DNA of 64,000 nucleotides, from NCBI GenBank assembly GCA_016714815.1, contig JADKBZ010000005.1, forward strand, positions 62,001 to 126,000, read 5' to 3'. Each line of letters begins with the position of its first letter. The first letter of the stretch is position 1. Below are positions 17,999 through 26,618 of this stretch, piece by piece. This DNA comes from Holophagales bacterium. Lineage in GTDB: Bacteria > Acidobacteriota > Thermoanaerobaculia > UBA5066. Made by a program: the position numbers and the translations under genes. The notes beneath the pieces were generated by a model. It ran no database searches. It was given only the letters and a program-made list of their open reading frames with translations, and was not told the DNA's origin.

Positions 17999-18078
17999 CC
18001 CCCGATGGGGTCGCCCCGAGCGGGGTCACCCCCCGAGAGCCCCCGGACGGGGTCAGGTCTTGATTTTCTATTATATAC
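17999..18078. repeat. Cluster of three small palindromes plus an AT-rich block (REP/RAYT-like)
   Basis: Three imperfect copies of C4-5, 3-4 bases, G4, TC occur in tandem (about 17999-18012, 18014-18027 and 18040-18054). They are followed by GGTCTTGATTTTCTATTATATAC, the most AT-rich stretch in this part of the window. The block lies between the divergent hydrolase and MFS genes. The TCAGGTCTTGATTTTC wording resembles sequences seen beside REP-associated tyrosine transposases, but no transposase gene is present. Confidence 0.55.
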
Positions 18079-18191
18079 GGGGGAGGGTCAGGCGTCGGGG
18101 CGCCGGTTCCGCGAGAGCCTCCCTCCGCACCCGCTTGCAGCCCGCGCGAGCCCATCGACAACGGGGACCCGGGAATCGAGAATCGCGCCTC

Positions 18192-19427
18192 ATGTCGACC
18201 GCCGAGAAGCACCCCCTGTCGCAGATCTTCAGCCTGACCGTTCTCGTCGCCGCCCTCGGTTACTTCGTCGACATGTTCGACCTGCTCCTCTTCCCCATCG
18301 TCCGCCAGCCGAGCCTTCTCGATCTCGGCATTCCGGCGGGGGACGCGCAGGTCTCCGCGACGTTCCTCCTGCTCAACGCGCAGATGGTCGGTATGCTGCT
18401 CGGCGGGATCTTCTGGGGAATCCTCGGAGACAAGAAGGGGCGCCTCTCGACTCTCTTCGGGAGCATCGCGCTCTACTCCGTGGCGAATATCGCGAACGCG
18501 TTCGTGGACGGGATCCCGTCCTACGCTGCCTGGCGTTTCCTGGCGGGCCTCGGCCTGGCGGGCGAGCTGGGCGCGGCGGTGACGCTGGTGAGCGAGATCC
18601 TTCCGAAGAACCTACGTGCCTACGGCACCGCCATCGTCGCGGCCGTGGGGATCTTCGGGACGGTGACCGCCAGCCTCGTCGGGAAGTACCTTCCCTGGCG
18701 CGCCGCCTACCTCGTCGGGGGCGGCCTCGGCCTCCTCCTCCTCGCCACGCGCTTCAGCCTCCGCGAGAGCGGCATGTTCCGGAGCCTCGGCGAGCAGGAA
18801 GGGGTGAAACGCGGAGACTTCCTGAGCCTCTTCACCTCCCGCGAGCGCTTCTTCCGCTACCTGCGCTGCATCCTCATCGGCCTGCCGACCTGGTTCGTCG
18901 TCGCGATCCTCATCACCTCCGCGCCCGAGTTCGCGCCGAAGATCGGCGTGACGGGCCCGGTGGTCGCGGGCACCGCCGTCGCCTTCTGCTATAGCGGCAT
19001 CACGCTCGGGAGCCTCCTGTCGGGCGTCCTCAGCCAGCTCTGGGGAAGCCGCCGGAAAGTCGTCCTCCTCTTCATCCTCGGAACGCTCGCCGGCGTCGCC
19101 ACGTACCTCTCGGTACGAGGCATGACCCCGGCGATGTTCTACGCGCTGGCGGGGTACCTCGGCCTGGCGACGGGCTACTGGGCCGTCTTCGTCACCATCG
19201 CCGCCGAGCAGTTCGGCACGAACCTCCGCGCCACCGTGGCCACGACGGTCCCGAACTTCGTCCGGGGAGCGGTCCCGCTCATCACCGGGGGCTTCTCCCT
19301 GCTCCTCGGCCCCCTGGGTTTCATCGGCAGCGCCTGGACGGTGGGCCTCGTCTGCATCGGCCTCGCCCTCGTCTCTCTCTGGAGGATGGCCGAGACGGCG
19401 GGGCGGGACCTCGACTTCCTCGAGTGA
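18192..19427 (+). CDS. MFS transporter
   Basis: The 411-residue protein has about 12 hydrophobic segments, beginning with FSLTVLVAALGYFVDMFDLLLFPIV, and the MFS loop 2-3 signature GILGDKKGRLSTLFGS near residues 76-91. The D-x-F-D acidic pair in the first helix and the RxxxGxGLAGELGAAVTLVSE region resemble metabolite:H+ symporters of the sialate/aromatic-acid type. Substrate cannot be assigned. ATG 18192 begins the coding frame just downstream of the palindrome cluster. There is no co-directional enzyme gene to suggest a pathway. Confidence 0.9.
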   Translation: MSTAEKHPLSQIFSLTVLVAALGYFVDMFDLLLFPIVRQPSLLDLGIPAGDAQVSATFLLLNAQMVGMLLGGIFWGILGDKKGRLSTLFGSIALYSVANIANAFVDGIPSYAAWRFLAGLGLAGELGAAVTLVSEILPKNLRAYGTAIVAAVGIFGTVTASLVGKYLPWRAAYLVGGGLGLLLLATRFSLRESGMFRSLGEQEGVKRGDFLSLFTSRERFFRYLRCILIGLPTWFVVAILITSAPEFAPKIGVTGPVVAGTAVAFCYSGITLGSLLSGVLSQLWGSRRKVVLLFILGTLAGVATYLSVRGMTPAMFYALAGYLGLATGYWAVFVTIAAEQFGTNLRATVATTVPNFVRGAVPLITGGFSLLLGPLGFIGSAWTVGLVCIGLALVSLWRMAETAGRDLDFLE

Positions 19428-19526
19428 GCCCGGGAACGTCCGGGGTACCGGTCTACGGCGTCGAGACAGGCTCCCGCGTCCGGAACCTCATGAGGCCCCC
19501 GGGCACGCTCGCTCTCCCCGCCCTTC

Positions 19527-19811
19527 TCACTTGTTGTAGGGCGGCTTGGGGACCACCACGGGGGGCCGGACTGGTGCGACCTCGCGCCGGATGGGCGCCG
19601 TCGCCGTCGACGGCGCGGGGACGCCCGGCGGCGTGAGGAGGGCCCAGTGCGTGACGGCTCCGGCGAGGAGAGGCTGCACCTGCCACGCGCCGCCCCGGTG
19701 CTGTCCGAGGGCGAACTGGCGAAGGCTCCCCACGTAGACGAGGACGAGCTGCCCGGACGGGGGAAGGACCGGCACGGAGAGCTTCGGGTGGACGACGGCG
19801 TTCCATTCCAT
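19527..19811 (-). CDS. Small hypothetical protein
   Basis: The 94-residue product is not recognised. It starts at ATG 19811, with GAGAGG upstream. The first half contains a beta-like stretch (GQLVLVYVGSLRQFALG), then WQVQPLLAGAVTHWALLTPPG. The last 30 residues are proline/valine-rich (APVRPPVVVPKPPYNK). It lies 65 bases downstream of the Tes-like radical SAM gene on the same strand and may share its transcript. No signal peptide or membrane helix is obvious. Confidence 0.55.
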   Translation of the reverse strand: MEWNAVVHPKLSVPVLPPSGQLVLVYVGSLRQFALGQHRGGAWQVQPLLAGAVTHWALLTPPGVPAPSTATAPIRREVAPVRPPVVVPKPPYNK

Positions 19812-19876
19812 GGAGAGCCTCTCGCAATCCTCGCCGGGCGGGGGGGGCGTTGCCGCCCCGCCCGCCGGAGAACGGT

Positions 19877-21748
19877 TTACTTTCCCGACGCCGTCCCGAA
19901 TGCCGGCAGCGCCATCCCGACGTTCGCCTTCGCGGCCTGGGGCAGTTCTTCCGGCAGGACCGGACGCGGCCGGTAGGTCGGGAGCGGGACCGACTTGCCG
20001 CCCGAGTAGATCGGGTGCCGCCCCTTGTCGCGATACCAGTCGGCGAGGGTGGCCGTCTGGTGCATCTCCTCGATGATCTGCCGCCAGCCGGCGCCCGTGT
20101 TGTAGGCGCAGAAGGAGATCTCGCCGAGCTGCGTGCCGTACGGGATGATGCACATCTCGGTCCGGCGGAAGTCGTAGTTGAAGAGGTCCTGGAACCACAT
20201 CCCCGCGACGAGGAGGACGCGCCACGGGTAGCGCCCCGCCTTCGCGATCCCCATCGACTTGCCGGTGTGGCCGTCCATGATCTTCAGCGTCTCCAGGACG
20301 CCGAGGTTCCTCGGCACGCCCGCGGGCCGGATGTTGCGCGCCACGGCGAGGGCCGCCTGGAGGATCGTCAGGAAGCGCCCGCGCGCCGCGTCGGTGACGA
20401 CGGTGAAGTCGCGCAGGAGCTGGTCGACGTCGAGGAGCTGGGTGATCGGGACCGCGTCGCCCGTCTTCTCGTGGACGAGGACCATCGTGGCGATGCCGCA
20501 GTTCGGGTGGCAGCCGCACTTGAGCGAGCCCCACTCGGCCTCGAGGCCGCCGAGGAGATCCCGCAGGTCGGAGAAGGCCCCCGACGCGGACAGCGGGAAC
20601 CAGTCGCGCATCGGCTCGCCGAGGCCCGCCTGGGTCTTCACGTCGGCCGCCAGGTGCGAGAGCGTGTAGCGCTGCCTGAGGCGCGTCTCGTCGTCGACCT
20701 CCTCGTCGCGGCCGGTGAAGGAGACCGGCTGGAACGAGAGGGCGTTGATCTTGTCGATGTTCCTGATCGCGAACCGGATGATGTCGCCGACCTGGCCGTT
20801 GTTGACCGTGTTGACGATCGTGATGACGAGGGTCACGTCGACGCCGGCCGCCTTGAGGTTCTCGAGAGCCCGCAGCTTGACGTCGTAGAGGTTCGAGACG
20901 CCCCGGTGCTGGTTGTGCTCGTTGCCCACCCCGTCGAACTGGAGGTAGACGAGCCGCAGGCCGGCCGCCGCCGCGGCCTTCGCGAACTCCGGCTCCTGCG
21001 CGAAGCGGACGCCGTTGGAAGCGCACTGGGCGGCGAAGTAGCCGATCTCCTTCGAGTAGCGGATCGCCTCGAGGAAGTGGGGCGAGAGGGTCGGCTCGCC
21101 GCCCGAGAACTGGACGGAGACCTGCCTCTTCGGCTTGATGGAGACCGCGTTGTCGAGGATCTGCTTCACGTCGTCCCAGGCCAGCTCGTGAACGTAGCCG
21201 ACCTGGTTGGCGTCCATGAAGCAAGGGTTGCACATCATGTTGCAGCGGTTCGTCAGGTCGATCGTCAGGACGGCCCCGCGGCCGTAGCGCATCGACGAGG
21301 AGCCGTGCTCGTGGAGCTTGTCCTTGCCGAGCTTCACGTCCCGCCCGAAGAAGTTCTCCTCGAGCCGCTTGAAGAACGCGGCGTCGCTCGACATCAGGTC
21401 TTCGAACAGGCCGTGCTTCGGGCACGTCTTGACCATCCAGATCTCGTTGCCCCGCTGGACGATGTCGGCCGGGATCTCGCCCGGATGGCCGTCGATCAGG
21501 GCGCGCAGGTCTTCCTGCCCCTTGACGATGGCGTCGCGCACCTCGCGCGTGCAGACCGGGCAGAGGGAATCGGTTCGCCTCGGAAAGCCGAGCGGCGGCT
21601 TGCTGCGCTCGTGGCTCTTCGGCAGGGGCTCGGGCGACCACGCCGGTTGGAAGGAGCGGGCCGGCACTTTCCGGTTGGCCCACTGGAACCCCTTCCAGGC
21701 GACGTTCGCGGTTCCCCGCACCGCCGAATAGAAAGCCTCACGCATCAT
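19877..21748 (-). CDS. Tes/MJ0619-type radical SAM protein, candidate membrane-spanning lipid synthase
   Basis: Radical SAM proteins of the MJ0619/COG1964 group include archaeal tetraether synthase (Tes), which joins lipid tails by C-C bonds, and bacterial relatives proposed to make membrane-spanning lipids. The 623-residue product has the group's extra metal-binding N terminus, SLCPVC (about residue 60) and KTCPKHG (about 106). It has the cluster motif CNMMCNPC in IDLTNRCNMMCNPCF (about 167-175) and FSGGEPTLSPHF. A C-terminal half follows with CHPNCGIATMVLV, PITQLLDVDQLL, MWFQDLFNYD and CIIPYGTQLGEISFCAYN, all hallmarks of this group. ATG 21748 lies nine bases after GGAGG; a second ATG follows directly. 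Assignment to lipid chemistry is by similarity; other substrates remain possible. Confidence 0.85.
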   Translation of the reverse strand: MMREAFYSAVRGTANVAWKGFQWANRKVPARSFQPAWSPEPLPKSHERSKPPLGFPRRTDSLCPVCTREVRDAIVKGQEDLRALIDGHPGEIPADIVQRGNEIWMVKTCPKHGLFEDLMSSDAAFFKRLEENFFGRDVKLGKDKLHEHGSSSMRYGRGAVLTIDLTNRCNMMCNPCFMDANQVGYVHELAWDDVKQILDNAVSIKPKRQVSVQFSGGEPTLSPHFLEAIRYSKEIGYFAAQCASNGVRFAQEPEFAKAAAAAGLRLVYLQFDGVGNEHNQHRGVSNLYDVKLRALENLKAAGVDVTLVITIVNTVNNGQVGDIIRFAIRNIDKINALSFQPVSFTGRDEEVDDETRLRQRYTLSHLAADVKTQAGLGEPMRDWFPLSASGAFSDLRDLLGGLEAEWGSLKCGCHPNCGIATMVLVHEKTGDAVPITQLLDVDQLLRDFTVVTDAARGRFLTILQAALAVARNIRPAGVPRNLGVLETLKIMDGHTGKSMGIAKAGRYPWRVLLVAGMWFQDLFNYDFRRTEMCIIPYGTQLGEISFCAYNTGAGWRQIIEEMHQTATLADWYRDKGRHPIYSGGKSVPLPTYRPRPVLPEELPQAAKANVGMALPAFGTASGK

Positions 21749-21842
21749 CTCGGGTCCTCCATGACGTTCGGCAGCGGGCGCGCCTCCCAAGAGTCGCCCG
21801 TCGTCTCAAACATATAGCCGGGCAGAATACCATTCCGCCCCG

Positions 21843-22961
21843 TCAGGCTCCCAGCCGGCCGGGCGCGAACGGCGTCGCGGGGAGCGGGGGCGTCCGCCCC
21901 GTGACGAGGTCGGCGGCGAGCGCCGCGGCCGCCGGCGCCAGGAGAAGCTCTTCGGAGCCCCAGCCCGTGGCCACGAAGAGCCCCGGGGTCGAGGACTCAC
22001 CGACGACGGGGAGGCGGTCGGGCGCGGAGACCTCGCGACCGGCGCCCGCTTCGACGAGCGTCCAGCCGGCGGACGCCGGAACGAGACGCTGGACGTCCAG
22101 GAGGAGGGCCGCCACGGACCCCGCGCTCGGGGAGATCGCCGCCGGATCCGGCTCGGCCCGCCCCAGAGCGAGGATCGAGCCGTCCCGCCCGGGAAGCAGG
22201 GAGACCCCTCGCGACCGGAGGAGCCGGGTCGGCCGGTCCGGATCGGCCGACGCGTCCAGCCGCAGCCAGGGCCGGAGGGAGACGGAGAGCCGGAGACGCG
22301 GCATGCCGTTCACCCGGCCCGGTCCTTTCCTGCCCGCGAGGACGACGACGTCGGCCGGGAGAGGTCCCATCGACGTCTCCACGCCGGAGACCCGCCCCGC
22401 GGACAGGACCACCGCCTGCGCAGTACGCCCCTCGTGAACCCGGACGCCCGCGGTCCGCGCCGCCAGGGCGAGGGCACGCCCCACGCGTCCGGCCCTCGCC
22501 ACGCCGTCGCGGGGAAAGGAGAACGCGGCCCGAAGCAGGGACGAGAGGGCTGGCTCACGCCCCCTCGCCTCCTCGGGCTCGAGCACCTCGAAGTGGATTC
22601 CCCTCAGCCGCTGCGAGTCGAGGGCGCGGTCGAGCAGCACTTCCTCGGTGTCGTCCAGAGCCACCGTCATCGCGCCACGCTCGTCGTACTCGCACGGGAG
22701 GCCGGTTTCCTCCTCGAGCGCCGAAATCCAGTCGGGGAAGAGGTGCCGGGAGAGAAGCGCCAGGTCGGCCACCGCCTCGGCCACGGGCTCCACCATCGCC
22801 TGGGCCGCCACCGCTCCCCCGGGCGCCGATGGGGCGCCGGGCGGCCTCCCGGTGAGGAGGTCGACGGTCAGGTCGCGCCGGGTCAGCTCCAGCGCCAGCG
22901 CCACCGCGACCAAGCCGCCTCCCGCGACGACCACGTCCGCCGGCGCGAGGCCTCTCGTCAC
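21843..22961 (-). CDS. FAD-dependent amine/glycine oxidase-like protein (DAO family)
   Basis: The 372-residue protein begins with the FAD-binding strand-turn-helix ADVVVAGGGLVAVALALELTRRD. It ends with the typical DAO segment RLPVVGESSTPGLFVATGWGSEELLLAPAAAALAADLVTG. This layout matches ThiO/DadA-type oxidases, which deaminate glycine or D-amino acids; a thiamine role would need thi genes, which are not nearby. The start is GTG 22961, overlapping the TGA of the EcsC gene by 4 bases. The same frame stays open upstream but covers the EcsC gene in an alternate frame. Substrate is unknown. Confidence 0.87.
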   Translation of the reverse strand: MTRGLAPADVVVAGGGLVAVALALELTRRDLTVDLLTGRPPGAPSAPGGAVAAQAMVEPVAEAVADLALLSRHLFPDWISALEEETGLPCEYDERGAMTVALDDTEEVLLDRALDSQRLRGIHFEVLEPEEARGREPALSSLLRAAFSFPRDGVARAGRVGRALALAARTAGVRVHEGRTAQAVVLSAGRVSGVETSMGPLPADVVVLAGRKGPGRVNGMPRLRLSVSLRPWLRLDASADPDRPTRLLRSRGVSLLPGRDGSILALGRAEPDPAAISPSAGSVAALLLDVQRLVPASAGWTLVEAGAGREVSAPDRLPVVGESSTPGLFVATGWGSEELLLAPAAAALAADLVTGRTPPLPATPFAPGRLGA

Positions 22962-23557
22962 CCGACCCGGCCCTCGGCGTCGAGGACCGGCCCTGAGCCC
23001 GGAATCTCCGGCGGACCCCACCTTCGTTCCACCCGGGCGACGACCGCCCGGCCGACGGCCTGCACCGCTGCGTAGTTGAGCGCCGCCGAGGCCGCGATGC
23101 CGGCGAGCGGGACGAGGCGGGCGATCGAACGCCGTGCCGCCCTCGAGACGAGCTTCATCGCGAGCTCCTCGGCGAGCCGCACCGTCAGGCGCCGCCCAGC
23201 CGAGAGGCCCGCGCCCGACGCGAGCCCGGCCAGGACCTCCAGCGCCCTCTCCTCCGGGTCGAGCTCGCCACCGTAGAGGATGTGGAGACCGACGATCATC
23301 CGGCTCTGGAGGACGATGAGCGTCGCCAGCTCGGGTGCGGCCGCGGCGATGCCCCCCCACCCGGGCGGCGCGCTCGCCACCGCTCCGACCAGCGCCGCCT
23401 TCCTGGCCGTGTTGTCGATCATCCGGAACGCCTTCTGCCGGGTGGGGAGCCCTTCGTGACTCAGCGCGAAGGTCCGGACGTCCTCCCGGATCTTCTCGAC
23501 GTCGAGGTCCGTCGACGCCCGCTTCACGAGAGAAAGAAACGAATCGGCGATCTTCAC
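22958..23557 (-). CDS. EcsC-family protein
   Basis: The 199-residue protein matches the EcsC family, named from a Bacillus protein encoded beside an ABC transporter; its biochemical role is unknown. Features are KAFRMIDNTARKAALVGAVASAPPGWGGIAAAAPELATLIVLQSRMIVGL in the centre (Gly/Ala-rich, amphipathic or membrane-associated) and a second hydrophobic region, RLVPLAGIAASAALNYAAVQAVGRAV. It is translationally coupled to the downstream DAO-type oxidase. ATG 23557 begins MKIADSFLSLVKRAS. Confidence 0.82.
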   Translation of the reverse strand: MKIADSFLSLVKRASTDLDVEKIREDVRTFALSHEGLPTRQKAFRMIDNTARKAALVGAVASAPPGWGGIAAAAPELATLIVLQSRMIVGLHILYGGELDPEERALEVLAGLASGAGLSAGRRLTVRLAEELAMKLVSRAARRSIARLVPLAGIAASAALNYAAVQAVGRAVVARVERRWGPPEIPGSGPVLDAEGRVG

Positions 23558-23646
23558 GGCGGCTCTCCCGAAGGTATCATCCGGCCGCTCGGCCGCCAGA
23601 ACAAGGCGGCACCGGCGGATCGCGCCGGACGGAAAAGGAGGTCCCC

Positions 23647-24342
23647 GTGCTCGCGAATCGACACGTCCGTTTCGGCTTCGCCCTCTTGCTGGGCGTGGCC
23701 GTCGCAGGGGCCTTCGCCGCCCCTGCCGAAGGCGCCGCCGCCCAGCAGAAGAAAGCCGCGCCGAGCAAGAAGGAGAAGAAGGTGTCGTCCAAGCCGCGCG
23801 ACTACGCGAAGACCCTCGCCGTCCTGAAGACCTCCCAGGGAGACGTGACGGTCCGGTTCTTCGTCGACAAGGCCCCGGGCCACGTGAAGAACTTCGTCGA
23901 CCTCGCCGCCGCCGGCTTCTACGACGGGACGCTCTTCCACCGCGTGATCCCCGGATTCATGGTCCAGGGAGGAGACCCGTACACGAAGGATCCCTCCAAG
24001 GACGCGCTCTTCGGGACCGGCGGCAACACCGACAAGGCCGGCAAGCCCCTCAACGTCAAGGCCGAGTTCAACGACGTGAGCCACAAGAGGGGCGTCCTCT
24101 CGATGGCCCGCGCGAGCGACCCCGACTCGGCGTCGTCCCAGTTCTTCATCGTCGTGAAGGACTCGCCGTTCCTCGACCGGCAGTACACCGTCTTCGGCGA
24201 GGTCGTGAAGGGGATCGAGATCGTCGACAGGATCGTCTCCGAGTCGAACGCCGACACCACCGATCCCCGGAGCGGCGGAAGGCCCAGAGCGTTCCAGAAG
24301 ATCGTCAAGGTCGAGCTCGTCGAGCAGACCCCCGAGAAGTGA
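23647..24342 (+). CDS. Secreted cyclophilin-type peptidyl-prolyl isomerase
   Basis: Cyclophilins catalyse cis-trans isomerisation of X-Pro bonds. The 231-residue protein has an N-terminal signal peptide (FGFALLLGVAVAGAFA), a lysine-rich linker, then the PPIase domain with FHRVIPGFMVQGGDP, FNDVSHKRGVLSMARASDPDSASSQFFI and YTVFGEVVKG. GTG 23647 is chosen because GGAGG precedes it and it starts the signal peptide. Its stop overlaps the start of the kinase gene by 4 bases. The likely site of action is the periplasm. Confidence 0.94.
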   Translation: MLANRHVRFGFALLLGVAVAGAFAAPAEGAAAQQKKAAPSKKEKKVSSKPRDYAKTLAVLKTSQGDVTVRFFVDKAPGHVKNFVDLAAAGFYDGTLFHRVIPGFMVQGGDPYTKDPSKDALFGTGGNTDKAGKPLNVKAEFNDVSHKRGVLSMARASDPDSASSQFFIVVKDSPFLDRQYTVFGEVVKGIEIVDRIVSESNADTTDPRSGGRPRAFQKIVKVELVEQTPEK

Positions 24343-25271
24343 CCGCCCCGTTCCCCGCCGAGGAGAGCGTTCGGCTCACGGCCGCCTGCTCCCGCTTCGG
24401 CCTCCCGGCCGCTGGCGCGGCCCGTCCGCTCGCCGGCGACGTGGGCCAGCGACGCTATTTCCGCCTCGAGTCGAAAGGGGGGGCGCCGGTCGTCCTCGTT
24501 CTCTACCCGGCCCCCTCCTCTCCGGCGCAGGAACGCTGGGCGGCGATCGGGAAGACCCTCTCCGAGGCGGGAGTCCGGGTCCCGGCACTCCTCGACGACG
24601 ATCCCGCGTCGGGCTCGGCGCTCGTCGAGGACCTCGGCGACCGGGACCTCGCCGAGCAGCTCCGTGGAGCGGACGCCGGGGAACGCGAACGTCTCCTCGA
24701 CGAGGCCGAGGAGATCCTCACACCCCTCCGCCGGGTCGCAAGGAGCGCCGCGAGCCTCAATCCCCCCTTCGATGCGGGCTTCTTCGGTTCCGAGCTGGCG
24801 CACACCCGGCGCTGGGCTCTGGAGCGGGACGGTCGCACGCCCCTCCCGCCCGACCGCTCCGACCTCTGGGAAGGGCTCGCTCTCCAGCTCGCCCGCGACG
24901 CGGCGGATCCGGCCCTCGGTGGCGACGCCGTTCCGACCCACCGCGACTTCCACGCCAACAACCTGATGCGCACCGCAGACGGCGCCCTCGCCGTCATCGA
25001 CTTCCAGGACCTGCGTTTCGGCCCCCCCGACTACGACCCCGTCTCCCTGCGCTTCGAGCGTGCCGGGAGCCTCGCCCAGGCCCATGGCGAATCCTATTCC
25101 GAGGCGGTCCTCCTCCAGAGGGCCTGGAAGGTCCTCGGCACATTCGAAAAGATGCTGTCGCTGGAACGGGAGATCTACCGCCCCCACCGGGACGCCGCCG
25201 TCCGCGCGATCCGCCTCTGGACGCGACCCGGCGGACCCTACTCGCCGCTCCTGACGTTCCTCCCCGGCTGA
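24339..25271 (+). CDS. Aminoglycoside-phosphotransferase-fold kinase, AmgK-like
   Basis: The 310-residue protein has the kinase motif HRDFHANN (about residues 201-208) and the metal-binding segment VIDFQDLRFGPPDYDPVSL. The DFQD...GP..YD wording is characteristic of AmgK, the N-acetylmuramate/N-acetylglucosamine anomeric kinase of cell-wall recycling. The start is GTG 24339, overlapping the cyclophilin stop. The usual partner MurU is not adjacent, so a cell-wall recycling role is inferred from sequence only. tatA follows after a 33-base gap. Confidence 0.85.
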   Translation: MTAPFPAEESVRLTAACSRFGLPAAGAARPLAGDVGQRRYFRLESKGGAPVVLVLYPAPSSPAQERWAAIGKTLSEAGVRVPALLDDDPASGSALVEDLGDRDLAEQLRGADAGERERLLDEAEEILTPLRRVARSAASLNPPFDAGFFGSELAHTRRWALERDGRTPLPPDRSDLWEGLALQLARDAADPALGGDAVPTHRDFHANNLMRTADGALAVIDFQDLRFGPPDYDPVSLRFERAGSLAQAHGESYSEAVLLQRAWKVLGTFEKMLSLEREIYRPHRDAAVRAIRLWTRPGGPYSPLLTFLPG

Positions 25272-25304
25272 CGGGGTATCATCTTTTCCCTCAGGAGGCC
25301 CCTC

Positions 25305-25514
25305 TTGCCCAACCTCGGAATTCCGGAACTCCTCATCATCCTCGCCATCATCATCCTGCTCTTCGGAGTCGGGAAGCTTCCGCAGCTCGGCAAAGGGCTC
25401 GGTGAGGGTATCCGCAATTTCAAGCAGTCGGTAAAGGACGGCGGGCAGGACCCCGACAAAAAGGATCCCCCCGCCGGGAACGGCCCGGGGAATACCCCCT
25501 CCGCGCCCAAGTGA
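25305..25514 (+). CDS. tatA: Twin-arginine translocase subunit TatA
   Basis: TatA forms the protein-conducting part of the twin-arginine pathway. The 69-residue product has the single N-terminal membrane helix (IPELLIILAIIILLFGVGKLPQLG), the FG hinge before KLPQLGKGLG and the amphipathic helix EGIRNFKQSVKD, with a hydrophilic tail. The start is TTG 25305, preceded by AGGAGG. TatB and TatC are not in this window. Confidence 0.93.
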   Translation: MPNLGIPELLIILAIIILLFGVGKLPQLGKGLGEGIRNFKQSVKDGGQDPDKKDPPAGNGPGNTPSAPK

Positions 25515-25645
25515 CCGCCGGCCGCCTCCCGGCGGCGGAATAGCGGCCCCCATTTTCGCGTTCTGACTTCGACCGTGGCCGCCGCGCGGCCCTCGAAGTG
25601 TCCCGTAGCGCGCCGAAAACACGGTCGAACGGGAGTGCATCCGCC

Positions 25646-26554
25646 ATGAAAATCGCCAAACGCGTCTTCCTCTTCGTCGCCGTCAACGTCCTCGTCGTGG
25701 CGACGATCTCGATCGTCCTGAGCGTCCTCGGCGTCCGCCCCTACCTGACCGCGCGGGGCCTGAACCTGCCCGCCCTCGCCGTCTTCTGCCTCGTCTGGGG
25801 CTTCGGAGGCGCGTTCATCTCGCTGGCGCTCTCCCGCGTGATGGCCAAGTGGGGGATGGGCGTGAAGCTCGTCGACCCGAACACGCCCGACGTGGGCGCC
25901 CAGGAGCTCGTCTCGACGGTCCACCGCCTCGCGCAGGCCGCCGGGCTTCGGACGATGCCCCAGGTCGGGGTCTACGACTCCGACGAGGTGAACGCCTTCG
26001 CTACCGGCCCGACGAAGAACCGGTCGCTCGTGGCCGTCTCCACCGGACTCCTCAGGCGCCTGCGCCGCGACGAGGTGGAAGGGGTCCTCGGCCACGAGAT
26101 CGCCCACGTCGCCAACGGCGACATGGTGACGATGACCCTCGTCCAGGGTGTCGTGAACGCCTTCACGATGTTCCTCGCCCGCGTCCTCGCCTTCTTCGTC
26201 GCCCAGCTCTTCCGCCGCGACGAGGAGGACGGGGGCATCTCCCACGTCGTCTACTTCGTCGCGACGCTCGTCTTCGACATTGCCTTCTCGATCCTCGGCT
26301 CGGTCGTCGTCGCCTGGTTCTCGCGACTTCGGGAATTCCGGGCCGACGCCGGAGGCGCCGGGCTCGCGGGACGCGACCGGATGGTGGCGGCGCTCGAGGC
26401 GCTCCAGCGCACCTACGGCGTCGTCGACCCGGGCGACCGCCAGGCCGCCGTCCAGACGCTGAAGATCTCCGGCCACCCGACCGGGCTGATGCGTTTCTTC
26501 TCGACGCACCCGCCGCTCGAGGTCCGGATCGCGCGGCTGAAAGCCCTGGCGTAA
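25646..26554 (+). CDS. htpX: Membrane zinc protease HtpX
   Basis: HtpX is an inner-membrane M48 metalloprotease for quality control of membrane proteins. The 302-residue product has two N-terminal membrane segments, the zinc motif HEIAHVANGD (about residues 151-160), two further hydrophobic segments and a third-ligand region, SRLREFRADAGGA. It ends with the typical FFSTHPPLEVRIARLKAL. ATG 25646 is chosen over 25598 because the family begins MKIAKRV. A strong hairpin follows the stop. Confidence 0.95.
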   Translation: MKIAKRVFLFVAVNVLVVATISIVLSVLGVRPYLTARGLNLPALAVFCLVWGFGGAFISLALSRVMAKWGMGVKLVDPNTPDVGAQELVSTVHRLAQAAGLRTMPQVGVYDSDEVNAFATGPTKNRSLVAVSTGLLRRLRRDEVEGVLGHEIAHVANGDMVTMTLVQGVVNAFTMFLARVLAFFVAQLFRRDEEDGGISHVVYFVATLVFDIAFSILGSVVVAWFSRLREFRADAGGAGLAGRDRMVAALEALQRTYGVVDPGDRQAAVQTLKISGHPTGLMRFFSTHPPLEVRIARLKALA

Positions 26555-26574
26555 GGAGTCTGTCCCCCGCAGTC

Positions 26575-26610
26575 GCGAAAAGGCCGGCGCTCTCGCGCCG
26601 GCCTTTTCGC
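26575..26610 (+). terminator. Rho-independent terminator of htpX
   Basis: A perfect 16-bp stem (GCGAAAAGGCCGGCGC and its complement) has a TCTC loop and ends in CCTTTTCGC. It lies 21 bases after the htpX stop. The T-containing arm fits a terminator for the plus strand. Confidence 0.85.
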
Positions 26611-26618
26611 TGGAACGT

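Noticed and set aside
17985..18212. Upstream extension of the metallo-hydrolase to 18212
   Set aside because: It would translate the palindromic repeat region; the ATG at 17984 has a ribosome site and starts the conserved fold.
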